DNA from: JAUMXJ01 sp041781135
GTDB lineage: Bacteria > Bacillota > Clostridia > Peptostreptococcales > Acidaminobacteraceae
NCBI GenBank assembly: GCA_041781135.1
Contig: JBHAZV010000041.1
Coordinates: 1 to 50,382 of the forward strand
Length of the DNA stretch: 50,382 nt
Direction: 5' to 3'
The translations under genes and the position numbers were made by a program. The stretch's first letter is position 1. The number at the start of each line of letters is the position of its first letter. Below are positions 1-5,603 of the stretch, one piece after another. Below the pieces are notes generated by a model. It was not told where the DNA came from. It made no database searches and saw nothing but the letters and a program-made list of their open reading frames with translations.

Positions 1-141
1 CCTCCTTATTTCCTCATATTTATCCAATACTTTGCGGCTGTACCCCGTCTCGTATATGCCTGATTCCCACAGCTCTTTTGCCCTGCTTAGTCCGCAGTTA
101 TAAACCATAAGCACACCGTGCATTGATGAAGCCTGGTCGGG
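1..141 (-). pseudogene. C-terminal remnant of a second lytic transglycosylase
   Basis: Read leftward from about 141 to the window edge, this frame encodes MHGVLMVYNCGLSRAKELW and then a tail ending YSRKVLDKYEEIRR. It aligns almost residue for residue with the last 42 or so residues of the transglycosylase at 1281-1976 (MHGALMVYNCGHSRAQELW, YSRKVIEKYEEIKG). The catalytic half is missing because the upstream sequence switches to an ATPase gene at about 140. The DNA of the two tails differs at many positions, so this is a diverged paralog and not a fresh duplicate. The frame may stop just outside the window, and the last bases (TAAGGAGG on the minus strand) could also serve as the ribosome-binding site of the next phage gene. 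Confidence 0.75.
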
Positions 142-497
142 ACATCGTTCACATAGTAGTCCGTAGTGTGTCCGGCGAAAGTTTCGGCAGTGCTGCCGCG
201 CTTTTTTGTATAGATTTCTTTATATACTTTCTTAAGCTTTATATCCGATTCCCCCGCATCTAAAACCATTTCCGCCGAGTGTTCCAAGCCATGCGCTTCG
301 CCGTCTGGCGTCATAGTCTTCAGGCTGTAATTTTTCGCCCCTGTAGACGGCTTATCGTATAGCAGCCAAGTAAAAGCGTTAAAAACAGTTGCCTTGCCCG
401 TCGCGTTATCGCCGTAAATTTTAGTGTTATCGCCAAAATTTACCTTGAATTCTTTTATTCCTTGAAAGTGTTCCAATTTTAATGTTTTGATTTTCAT
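87..497 (-). pseudogene. Truncated AAA (SMC/RecN-like) ATPase, N-terminus only
   Basis: The start MKIKTLKLEHFQGIKEF, the P-loop region GDNATGKATVFNAF and the following TWLLYDKPSTG are typical of the N-terminal half of phage AAA_23/SMC-type recombination ATPases, which normally run to several hundred residues. Here the ATPase sequence ends after VNDVP at about residue 128, and the reading frame runs out of frame into a transglycosylase tail before stopping at 87. There is no coiled coil, Walker B or signature motif. The Walker A motif reads GKA where GKT or GKS is expected, which also suggests decay. The start at 497 follows the methyltransferase stop (499) and a GGAGAGGCGG ribosome-binding site. 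A nonfunctional deletion product is the most likely reading. Confidence 0.75.
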
Positions 498-498
498 A

Positions 499-1284
499 TT
501 ACTTTGCCGCCTCTCCAAGCATTTTTTCTTTCGCTAATGTATAAAACTTTCTATCTACTTCGAAACCGTAACAGTGCCTTCCGAGCTCCCTGCACGCCCG
601 AAGCGTTGTCCCGCTTCCCGCTACCGGGTCAATCACGACATCACCTTTGTCGGTAAATATTTCTATTAATTTTTTTAATAATGTTATTGGTTTTTGTGTC
701 GGGTGTATCTTTGGTATATCTCTGCCGTCGCGCTCCCAGTTGAACCAATTAAATATCATTTTGCCTGTACCCCTGATCGGTTTGCCATTCTCATCAAGTT
801 TTCTGCCGTTATTAAACTTTGGGAGTTTATCCCTATACAGAACGAGCGCATGTTCTGTAGCGCCTACGATTCGCATATTCGCCTTTAGCACCTGCGATGA
901 AAACGGTTTTATAAAAAATATGGGGTAACTGTTATTGAAGCCGTGTTTTTTGGCATACTCTTTAATTTGCGGAATTTGTTCAAACGAACAGAAAACTATC
1001 ATCGCCGGCGATTTCCCTTTTTCTTTGGGTTCTTTTATAAGCAGTTTGTTGCAGAAGTGGAAATACTCCGCTATATTGAATCTGCCGTCTGTGTTAAAAA
1101 AACACGCTCCGGCAAGTTTACTTTCGCCGTTCTTGTTGTCGCCATCTATGTACCACTGCGGATTTGAGCCGTAAGCATTACTTCCAAGATTATACGGAAT
1201 GTCCGCTATAACCAATTGCGCCTTTTTTATTTGATAGGTTTTATAGTTTTGGAAATTATCATGATATAATTCGCAAACTGTCAT
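499..1284 (-). CDS. Phage-type DNA methyltransferase (N6-adenine/N4-cytosine)
   Basis: This 261-aa protein belongs to the N6_N4_Mtase family, which moves a methyl group from S-adenosylmethionine to an exocyclic amine in DNA. Catalytic motif IV is DIPY at residues 28-31, a variant of DPPY. The AdoMet-binding motif I, DPVAGSGTT, lies near the C-terminus at 219-227. This IV-before-I order is the beta-class arrangement. HPTQKP before motif I is also typical. No restriction endonuclease is adjacent, so it is probably an orphan phage methylase that protects element DNA or marks replication sites. Its start overlaps the transglycosylase stop by 4 nt, which indicates translational coupling in the leftward early operon. 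Target specificity cannot be read from the sequence. Confidence 0.88.
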   Translation of the reverse strand: MTVCELYHDNFQNYKTYQIKKAQLVIADIPYNLGSNAYGSNPQWYIDGDNKNGESKLAGACFFNTDGRFNIAEYFHFCNKLLIKEPKEKGKSPAMIVFCSFEQIPQIKEYAKKHGFNNSYPIFFIKPFSSQVLKANMRIVGATEHALVLYRDKLPKFNNGRKLDENGKPIRGTGKMIFNWFNWERDGRDIPKIHPTQKPITLLKKLIEIFTDKGDVVIDPVAGSGTTLRACRELGRHCYGFEVDRKFYTLAKEKMLGEAAK

Positions 1285-1976
1285 CTTCCCTTTATCTCCT
1301 CATATTTTTCTATAACTTTTCTGCTGTACTCTGTAGAGTAAACGCTGTCCGCCCAAAGTTCCTGCGCTCTGCTATGGCCACAGTTATATACCATCAAAGC
1401 GCCATGCATTGTATCTGAATTTTTTATAGCCTGCGACAGCATCAGCGCCCCGGCCGCGGTATTTTGGTACGGGTCAAGGAAATCCGCAAAGCCGTAAGCC
1501 TCTGATAACCACTCGTGATTGAAGCTGCTAATCTGCATAAGCCCATAATCTCCGCCCTCCGATATCACATCCGCTCTATAATCGCTCTCAACCTCTATCA
1601 CCGCGAGAATCATCGCCATATCTATGTTGTAGTATGCCGCAAGCTCTCTTATGTGGTCTTGTAAGCTTTTATCAAGCGGTACATCGTAGTATCTTTGCTG
1701 CGCAACTTCTATCGCTTCTGTGGTTGGCTCTGCTGTTGTTTCAGCCGCAGTAGTAGCAGGCAAGGTCACCATAATAACCCCCGCCGCTTCCTGTGCACTC
1801 TGCGGCTCTGTCTTCGCAAATACAAGGTATATATTTATTAAAATGGACACTGCCAAAATCCCGAGCAGAACTACGGTTATACGCTTGTATTTTCTTACTA
1901 AGTCTGATATATTATGTATGTGTGTGATTGGAGCGTTTCCGATGTAGGTGCGCTCTTTTTTTGTATAAAATTTCAT
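1281..1976 (-). CDS. Membrane-anchored lytic transglycosylase (SLT domain)
   Basis: This 231-aa protein has a basic N-terminus, one membrane segment at about residues 33-54, a Thr/Ala/Glu-rich linker (about 70-95) and a C-terminal SLT/goose-lysozyme-type domain. The catalytic glutamate is in IEVESDY (E130), and GLMQI (145-149) is the usual substrate-groove motif. The family cleaves the MurNAc-GlcNAc bond of peptidoglycan without hydrolysis. Its place in an early phage operon next to a methyltransferase is unusual for a lysis or tail lysozyme. It may act on the cell wall during transfer or entry, or be a cargo gene. AAGGAG lies upstream of the ATG. A related tail fragment lies at 1-141. Confidence 0.85.
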   Translation of the reverse strand: MKFYTKKERTYIGNAPITHIHNISDLVRKYKRITVVLLGILAVSILINIYLVFAKTEPQSAQEAAGVIMVTLPATTAAETTAEPTTEAIEVAQQRYYDVPLDKSLQDHIRELAAYYNIDMAMILAVIEVESDYRADVISEGGDYGLMQISSFNHEWLSEAYGFADFLDPYQNTAAGALMLSQAIKNSDTMHGALMVYNCGHSRAQELWADSVYSTEYSRKVIEKYEEIKGR

Positions 1977-1991
1977 CTTTTTCGTATCTCC

Positions 1992-2288
1992 TTATACCGT
2001 TACTGCTGTGGTAATCGCTCCGTTGGCTTCAAGCTCCGACAGCATAGCAGTAAGCACTTCTCTTTTTTCTTCATTTCTAAAGCAAAGCTTTTCCAGCCAA
2101 TCCTCATAGTCCAAACTTTCGTCGCCTCTTATCTTTCCTGTAATCGTGCCATAAATATCATTTGGCAAAATATATAGATCGTAGTGGAACCGAAAACAGT
2201 TGGTGATCTCTTTCCTAAAACCGTTTGGCGTTTCAACAAAGCCAGCCGCCTTTAGCTTTTCCTCGTTAATTGCTATAATTTGCAACAT
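1992..2288 (-). CDS. Hypothetical phage protein, 98 aa
   Basis: I do not recognise this protein. It has 98 residues, is acidic in its second half and shows no membrane segment or signal peptide. It starts MLQIIAINEEKLKAAGF, and the middle, FRFHYDLYILPNDIYGTITG, looks like a small beta-rich fold. The start is preceded by AAGAGG. It lies in the same leftward string as the HTH gene upstream and the transglycosylase downstream (15-nt gap), so it is probably a real early phage gene of unknown role. Confidence 0.65.
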   Translation of the reverse strand: MLQIIAINEEKLKAAGFVETPNGFRKEITNCFRFHYDLYILPNDIYGTITGKIRGDESLDYEDWLEKLCFRNEEKREVLTAMLSELEANGAITTAVTV

Positions 2289-2332
2289 TCTATAAACCTC
2301 TTAATAAACTTTTTCGTTTTAGTTTCCGCCCC

Positions 2333-2545
2333 CTACTCCACAAATGCATCCAGGAATTCTCTGAGATGCTCCTTCTTGTATAAGACCTTCCCGGTCTTGG
2401 TCTTGTTGACTTTGATGATTTTCAGCCCCATATCCCTGAAACGGTCAAGGGCTCTTATACTGCAACCGGTCCATGCGGCCGCTTCCTCCGGCGTTAGATA
2501 CTCTTTTTCGCCTATGCTACACAGTGTGCTGTTTTTATCTGCCAT
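2333..2545 (-). CDS. Small HTH DNA-binding protein (MerR/excisionase-like)
   Basis: This 70-aa protein carries EYLTPEEAAAWTGCSIRALDRF, the helix-turn-helix of the MerR/excisionase (HTH_17) superfamily, then a short wing (KTGKVLYKKEHLREFL). Proteins of this size in integrated elements are either excisionases that steer the integrase or small transcription regulators. An excisionase role fits an element that carries a tyrosine integrase, but the gene is far from int (7767) and lies in the leftward operon, so the role is inferred. It is 9 nt downstream of the DUF7666-like gene. Confidence 0.75.
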   Translation of the reverse strand: MADKNSTLCSIGEKEYLTPEEAAAWTGCSIRALDRFRDMGLKIIKVNKTKTGKVLYKKEHLREFLDAFVE

Positions 2546-2554
2546 ACAAGCCTC

Positions 2555-3250
2555 CTATTCTTCGCCGACATCTATCCCTGTTATTAGTCTAAATTTTTCC
2601 GGGTCAAAATTTGGGATCGCCTTAATGATTGCTTTTTCTTTATCTGTTAAGCTTTTCCACCATTCATTGCAGCAATCGCGAGTTTCTCTGATTTTGAGAT
2701 AACCGCCCGTGGTTTTATATTCAGGATGATTTTCCTTTTCTTCATCAGTCATATCTTTCGATTCAACCCACGCAATAGACCCTAAATCAATGTTGTTCAG
2801 CATTTTATAAGCTTTTGACTTTCTCCATTCTTCCAGTGTGACGTTGGATAGTTTGTCAAAAAACATGATTGGTTTATCGATGGTGTTAAAGCAACCTACG
2901 CAATTTGAAGCCAGGTTCCAATCGCCGGTGTTGCAAAGTCCAGTGCAGGCTTTTCCAGTATTGACAAGATCAAGAACTTCATGCCAAGAGAGTTCACGAA
3001 CAATTTTTATTTTATTTGTGCAGTGCTTATTTCCACCATCTTCAAAGTCAAGCTCACCATAGGCTTCAATTTCAGCGACTTTGTTATCAGAATCAAATCT
3101 GTAATACTGGAAACAATCAGCAGCTTTTTCACAAAAATGGAATCCTCTTACACAAATAACGGGTTTTTCTTCCATTTCATAAGTCTTTCCGACTTCATAC
3201 TGCATATCTTTACAAGTCCAATCTGAATTGAATACTTTGTATCCTTTCAT
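2555..3250 (-). CDS. Phage protein, DUF7666-like
   Basis: This 231-aa protein resembles a family common in phages of Firmicutes. The start MKGYKVFNSDWTCKDMQYEVG with GFHFCEKAADCF matches the DUF7666 pattern. In the middle, TGLCNTGDWNLASNCVGCFNT is a degenerate copy of the NTGDWN-type repeat seen in longer family members. The C-terminus contains MTDEEKENHPEYKTTGGYLK and WWKSLTDKEKAIIKAIPNFD, which I recall as conserved. Function is unknown. The ATG overlaps the stop of the upstream ribbon-helix-helix gene (ATGA) and follows AGGAGG, so the two are translationally coupled. Confidence 0.8.
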   Translation of the reverse strand: MKGYKVFNSDWTCKDMQYEVGKTYEMEEKPVICVRGFHFCEKAADCFQYYRFDSDNKVAEIEAYGELDFEDGGNKHCTNKIKIVRELSWHEVLDLVNTGKACTGLCNTGDWNLASNCVGCFNTIDKPIMFFDKLSNVTLEEWRKSKAYKMLNNIDLGSIAWVESKDMTDEEKENHPEYKTTGGYLKIRETRDCCNEWWKSLTDKEKAIIKAIPNFDPEKFRLITGIDVGEE

Positions 3251-3396
3251 TTTTCCTCCTGTTTTTGTTTTTCATTGAAGTAATCCCAAATAAGCATCAG
3301 GATAAATCCCGTCATTGTGTGTCCTGTGCGTTCCGCTTCGTCTTTCAGCCGCTTTTTCAATTCTCGCGGTAGCCTAAGTATCAATGCTTCTTTCAT
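3247..3396 (-). CDS. Ribbon-helix-helix protein, 49 aa (first gene of early operon)
   Basis: This short gene encodes MKEALILRLPRELKKRLKDE followed by a predicted second helix (HTMTGFILMLIWDYFNEK). It fits the Arc/MetJ-type ribbon-helix-helix fold: a beta strand with alternating residues, then two helices. Such proteins dimerise and bind short palindromes. It lies directly downstream of a strong leftward promoter (3443-3471) that contains AGATATCCAT-type motifs, so it may be an autoregulator of the early operon. Its stop overlaps the start of the next gene. Confidence 0.75.
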   Translation of the reverse strand: MKEALILRLPRELKKRLKDEAERTGHTMTGFILMLIWDYFNEKQKQEEK

Positions 3397-3421
3397 TCTG
3401 CCGTCCTTCTTTTCGCAATTT

Positions 3422-3559
3422 AGATATCCATTCGATATATCTAATGTATCCTATTATGGATATCTTGTCAATATCCTTTTTGCACCTTTTTTTATTGATA
3501 TATTTTTGATATCCTGTTTGTGTGGAGGTGCAATATGGGCGAAATTTATAGATATCCAT
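3422..3559. promoter_or_regulatory. Cluster of AGATATCCAT operator-like motifs
   Basis: AGATATCCAT occurs at 3422-3431 and again at 3550-3559. Its exact reverse complement ATGGATATCT is at 3456-3465, and a shorter copy, TGATATCC, is at 3507-3514. The 3456 copy sits between the -35 and -10 of the leftward promoter. The 3550 copy lies inside the first codons of the rightward RHH gene. The clustering between two divergent RHH genes suggests binding sites for one or more of these proteins. That is an inference from position and repetition. Confidence 0.55.
3443..3471 (-). promoter_or_regulatory. Promoter of the leftward early operon
   Basis: On the minus strand TTGACA (3471-3466) is followed by a 17-nt spacer and TACATT (3448-3443). 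The -35 box is consensus and the -10 box matches 4 of 6. It points at the RHH gene starting at 3396 and so at the operon that runs to the window edge. A GATATCC motif (3456-3465, inverted) lies within the spacer. Confidence 0.7.
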
Positions 3560-3690
3560 TGAAGATCGACGCCGAAGTGATGGACGGCATTAAAGCTCTT
3601 GCCGAGGAGCATTCCCGTTCTGTGAACAAGGAAATTGAGTTTGCTCTGAAACAGTACATAAAAGCTCATACTTCTCAAGAAAAAGATTGA
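3535..3690 (+). CDS. Ribbon-helix-helix protein, 51 aa, rightward
   Basis: This small gene starts MGEIYRYPLKIDAEVMDGIK, followed by ALAEEHSRSVNKEIEFALKQYIKAH, which fits a short beta strand and two helices of the Arc type. GTGGAGGTG lies upstream of the ATG. It is the only rightward gene among leftward RHH genes, and its 3' part overlaps the 3' part of the leftward RHH gene 3590-3796 by about 100 bp. It may repress the leftward promoter facing it. Because of the overlap, one of the two genes may be shorter than drawn. Confidence 0.65.
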   Translation: MGEIYRYPLKIDAEVMDGIKALAEEHSRSVNKEIEFALKQYIKAHTSQEKD

Positions 3691-3796
3691 TTCCTTTGAT
3701 TATCCCCTCATTTACCGAGATTCCAAGTCTGTCAGTTACGGCTTCGAGTCTCTTCTTTAATTGTTCGGGGATTTGTAGTAAAACTTTCCTTTTCAT
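3590..3796 (-). CDS. Ribbon-helix-helix protein, 68 aa
   Basis: The N-terminal part, MKRKVLLQIPEQLKKRLEAV followed by TDRLGISVNEGIIKGINLFLEKYE, is a clear Arc-like RHH domain. The last 25 or so residues (Cys-, Gln- and Asn-rich) are antisense to the rightward RHH gene and look like read-through sequence, so the original gene may have ended near residue 44. The start overlaps the stop of the upstream RHH gene (ATGA), so the two are coupled. Function beyond DNA binding is unknown. Confidence 0.65.
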   Translation of the reverse strand: MKRKVLLQIPEQLKKRLEAVTDRLGISVNEGIIKGINLFLEKYELLCTVSEQTQFPCSQNGNAPRQEL

Positions 3797-3933
3797 TCCG
3801 CCTCCTTTGCTTTCATTGCATCTTCCAGTTTCATATTGATTAGTGTATTTAGGGTGAATCCCCTGTCTTTCGCCTCGGCTTTGAGTTTTTTGTGTAGTTC
3901 CTTACTCAATCGGAGCGTTGTCGTTATTTTCAT
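3793..3933 (-). CDS. Ribbon-helix-helix protein, 46 aa
   Basis: The product starts MKITTTLRLSKELHKKLKAE and continues AKDRGFTLNTLINMKLEDAMKAKEAE. The strand TTTLRLS and the two helices match the RHH fold, and the protein resembles the Arc-type gene at 3247-3396. AAGGAGG lies 5 nt before the ATG. Its last bases overlap the start of the next RHH gene. Tandem RHH genes that differ in sequence suggest heterotypic or specialised regulators, not recent copies. Confidence 0.65.
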   Translation of the reverse strand: MKITTTLRLSKELHKKLKAEAKDRGFTLNTLINMKLEDAMKAKEAE

Positions 3934-3963
3934 TTGTCCTCCTTGCGTTTGTTATGTTATAAT
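3934..3963 (+). promoter_or_regulatory. Promoter of the 114-aa rightward gene
   Basis: TTGTCC (3934-3939), an 18-nt spacer and a consensus TATAAT (3958-3963) point rightward at the gene starting at 3982. A transcript would start near 3970, just ahead of AGGAAAC and the ATG. Confidence 0.55.
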
Positions 3964-3981
3964 CTCCAAAAGGAAACTGTT

Positions 3982-4326
3982 ATGATTTGGGGCGATTTGA
4001 AAAATTTTACTTGGGGCGAACTCAGATGCTTCACTTGGAAAGAGCTTGAAAACTTACAAACTTTGGATTTACTCATCAAGGCAAAAAACTCACCTGACAT
4101 CCCTGCGGAAGTTGCACAAAAACTCGAAAATTTAGTAGCTTCAAAACTAAAACTTGCAGGGCTTGATTTATCATCCTCAAAAACCAAATTCCCAAAATTA
4201 GAAAAATCTGCGTCAATCATTGATTGGGTTTTGAGGATTAAAGGCTTTGCGGATTTATCCGAATGGATTACCCCCGCCATCCAAGATGTAATTGAATTTT
4301 TAATACAACACTTCAACTCTCTATGA
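3982..4326 (+). CDS. Hypothetical protein with W-x-x-L / F-T-W repeats, 114 aa
   Basis: The start MIWGDLKNFTWGELRCFTWK contains two or three copies of a W-[GK]-[DE]-L-x(3)-[FL] unit, a pattern I associate with small phage proteins of unknown function. The remainder is helical, with KNSPDIPAEVAQKLENLVASKL and a C-terminus rich in aromatic and aliphatic residues. The ATG at 3982 was chosen because AGGA lies upstream and the promoter at 3934-3963 would start the transcript after any earlier start. The gene has its own promoter and reads against its neighbours. Its end overlaps the end of the leftward gene 4313-4576 by 14 nt. Confidence 0.55.
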   Translation: MIWGDLKNFTWGELRCFTWKELENLQTLDLLIKAKNSPDIPAEVAQKLENLVASKLKLAGLDLSSSKTKFPKLEKSASIIDWVLRIKGFADLSEWITPAIQDVIEFLIQHFNSL

Positions 4327-4576
4327 CTCTGGTATCCTCCAGCGCACTTTCAACAGCGTTATTTTCACCCCTCTCCCCCGATTCAGATCGTTGCGACCAA
4401 GTGTCTTTCAGCAGTTTGAATACAATGTATCTCAATACGCGTTCTTTGAAAGGCACGTCATCATCAAAGACCTCCCCAAGCTTGTGGAGCACCGCTCCAT
4501 CAACAAGCGAGTAATTCCTTTTGAGTCGCTCCTCATCAAGTAGTTTTACTGCCTCGTCAGTCAATTCGATTTTCAT
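4313..4576 (-). CDS. Hypothetical protein, 87 aa
   Basis: The product starts MKIELTDEAVKLLDEERLKR and has an acidic, Ser/Glu-rich C-terminus. AGGAGG stands directly before this ATG, which is why the upstream in-frame ATG at 4591 was not used. No membrane segment and no family I can name. It lies 29 nt downstream of the Cro-like gene with an operator-like palindrome between them, so it is probably part of the leftward immunity-region transcript. Confidence 0.6.
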   Translation of the reverse strand: MKIELTDEAVKLLDEERLKRNYSLVDGAVLHKLGEVFDDDVPFKERVLRYIVFKLLKDTWSQRSESGERGENNAVESALEDTRVIES

Positions 4577-4594
4577 TAGGCCTCCTGTCATTTT

Positions 4595-4609
4595 GTGAAT
4601 TCAATTCAC
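4595..4609. promoter_or_regulatory. Operator-like palindrome between two early genes
   Basis: GTGAATTCAATTCAC is a perfect 15-bp palindrome with a 1-bp centre. It overlaps the stop of the Cro-like gene and resembles the two 16-bp sites at 4832-4847 and 4869-4884. It is probably a third binding site for the CI- or Cro-type regulator. Confidence 0.55.
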
Positions 4610-4815
4610 TCGTTAGCTAAAAAAAATAATTTGATTTGCTCTGATGTCAAACTTAAAACATCAGATAATATTGTGATTTCAGAGGCTTTAAATTCGGATT
4701 TGTTGTTAATTTTCGCCGACAAGGCTTCTCTTGTAATCCCAATCTGTTGAGCGATGAATTCCAACTTCAGACCTTTTTTATTGATAGCATCTTTTAGTCT
4801 TATTGTGTCTGTAAT
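4606..4815 (-). CDS. Cro-like HTH regulator with apparent ATT start, 69 aa
   Basis: The core, LKDAINKKGLKLEFIAQQIG followed by ITREALSAKINNKSEFKASEI, is a Cro/C1-type HTH: the second helix reads LEFIAQQIG and the recognition helix lies around REALSAKI. No ATG, GTG or TTG lies at the right distance from the strong AAAGGAGGGG site (4823-4832). The codon at the expected place is ATT (4815-4813), followed by TDTIRLKD. An in-frame ATG at 4920 exists, but the perfect promoter at 4855-4883 lies downstream of it. Either ATT is used, as in infC, or a single base change has weakened or killed the gene. It is the leftward arm of the lysogeny switch. Confidence 0.7.
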   Translation of the reverse strand: MTDTIRLKDAINKKGLKLEFIAQQIGITREALSAKINNKSEFKASEITILSDVLSLTSEQIKLFFLANE

Positions 4816-4831
4816 AGTATCCCCTCCTTTT

Positions 4832-4884
4832 GTTGAATTTAGTTCACTATCGAGATTATACTCTCGCCGTGAATTTGTGTCAAC
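4832..4884. promoter_or_regulatory. Pair of operator sites of the lysogeny switch
   Basis: GTTGAATTTAGTTCAC (4832-4847) and, in the opposite orientation, GTGAATTTGTGTCAAC (4869-4884) share the form GTGAA-N6-TCAAC. The second covers the -35 box of the leftward promoter and the first lies at its start of transcription. This is where a CI-type repressor would be expected to block the early genes. Confidence 0.6.
4855..4883 (-). promoter_or_regulatory. Leftward promoter for the Cro-like gene
   Basis: On the minus strand TTGACA (4883-4878), 17 nt, TATAAT (4860-4855): both boxes match the sigma-70/sigma-A consensus perfectly with ideal spacing. Transcription should start near 4848, downstream of the in-frame ATG at 4920 and upstream of the ribbon AAAGGAGGGG. 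Confidence 0.85.
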
Positions 4885-4901
4885 ACTTTTCGAGAAAAAA
4901 G

Positions 4902-4930
4902 TTGAAAATTTTTCGCACACATTGTATAAT
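4902..4930 (+). promoter_or_regulatory. Rightward promoter for the repressor operon
   Basis: TTGAAA (4902-4907), 17 nt, TATAAT (4925-4930), then AGGAGG (4941-4946) and the repressor ATG at 4951. The transcript would have a leader of only about 14 nt. The promoter is divergent from, and 19 bp away from, the leftward promoter. Confidence 0.8.
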
Positions 4931-4950
4931 TGCGGATGAAAGGAGGGAAA

Positions 4951-5586
4951 ATGCTTAAACTATATGAGAACATAAAAAAATTAAGAATCAAAAATGATAT
5001 GTCACAAGGTGATTTGGCTCAAAAAGTTGGTTACAAAGACAGAACCTCCATCGCAAAAATAGAGGCTGGAAATGTTGATTTGTCTCAAAGTAAAATTGTT
5101 GCTTTTGCCCGAGCCCTCGGCGTTTCCCCCGCCTACCTGATGGGATGGGATGAGGAAGCCCATAATAAAGCCTTCGCCGATGCCATCCTCATCGAAATGC
5201 CTGAATCCGTTCTTATTCCTGTGTATGGAAAAATTAAAGCAGGAGTCCCCCTCGAAGCGATCGAGGACGTCGAAGAGCATATCGATGTGCCAGCGAAGTG
5301 GATTGAGTCAGGGCGAAAGATTATCGGTCTGAAAGTGGACGGCGATAGTATGTACCCGAAGTATTTCGACGGCGATATTGTCGTTTTAGAGTGTGATATT
5401 GACTATTATTCGGGCGATGACTGCGCTGTGTATGTAAATGGCTACGAGGCTACCATCAAACAAATTAAATGGATTGATGACGGGATCGAGCTAATCCCTA
5501 TCAACACGGTATATCCGCCAAAAAAATATAAAAAAGAAGATTTTTCAATTCTCGGTAAGGTGATCGAGATGCGAAGACGATTTTAA
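4951..5586 (+). CDS. CI/LexA-type phage repressor (HTH_XRE + S24 peptidase)
   Basis: This 211-aa protein has an N-terminal HTH (DMSQGDLAQKVGYKDRTSIAKIE, residues 16-38) and a C-terminal S24 self-cleaving domain. The cleavage site is Ala97-Gly98 (KIKAGVP), the nucleophile is Ser133 in DGDSMYP and the general base is Lys170 in ATIKQIKW. Such repressors hold the prophage silent and inactivate themselves on RecA filaments after DNA damage. The start at 4951 is fixed by AGGAGG and the promoter. It is the first gene of a rightward operon that also contains the GIY-YIG protein, the potassium channel and the integrase, so all of these should be expressed in the lysogen. Confidence 0.92.
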   Translation: MLKLYENIKKLRIKNDMSQGDLAQKVGYKDRTSIAKIEAGNVDLSQSKIVAFARALGVSPAYLMGWDEEAHNKAFADAILIEMPESVLIPVYGKIKAGVPLEAIEDVEEHIDVPAKWIESGRKIIGLKVDGDSMYPKYFDGDIVVLECDIDYYSGDDCAVYVNGYEATIKQIKWIDDGIELIPINTVYPPKKYKKEDFSILGKVIEMRRRF

Positions 5587-5603
5587 TATTTGGGAGGGTT
5601 TTC

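Noticed and set aside
4816..4920. N-terminal extension of the Cro-like protein to an ATG at 4920
   Set aside because: The ATG lies upstream of the -35 box of the only good promoter, and the extension sequence covers the operator DNA.
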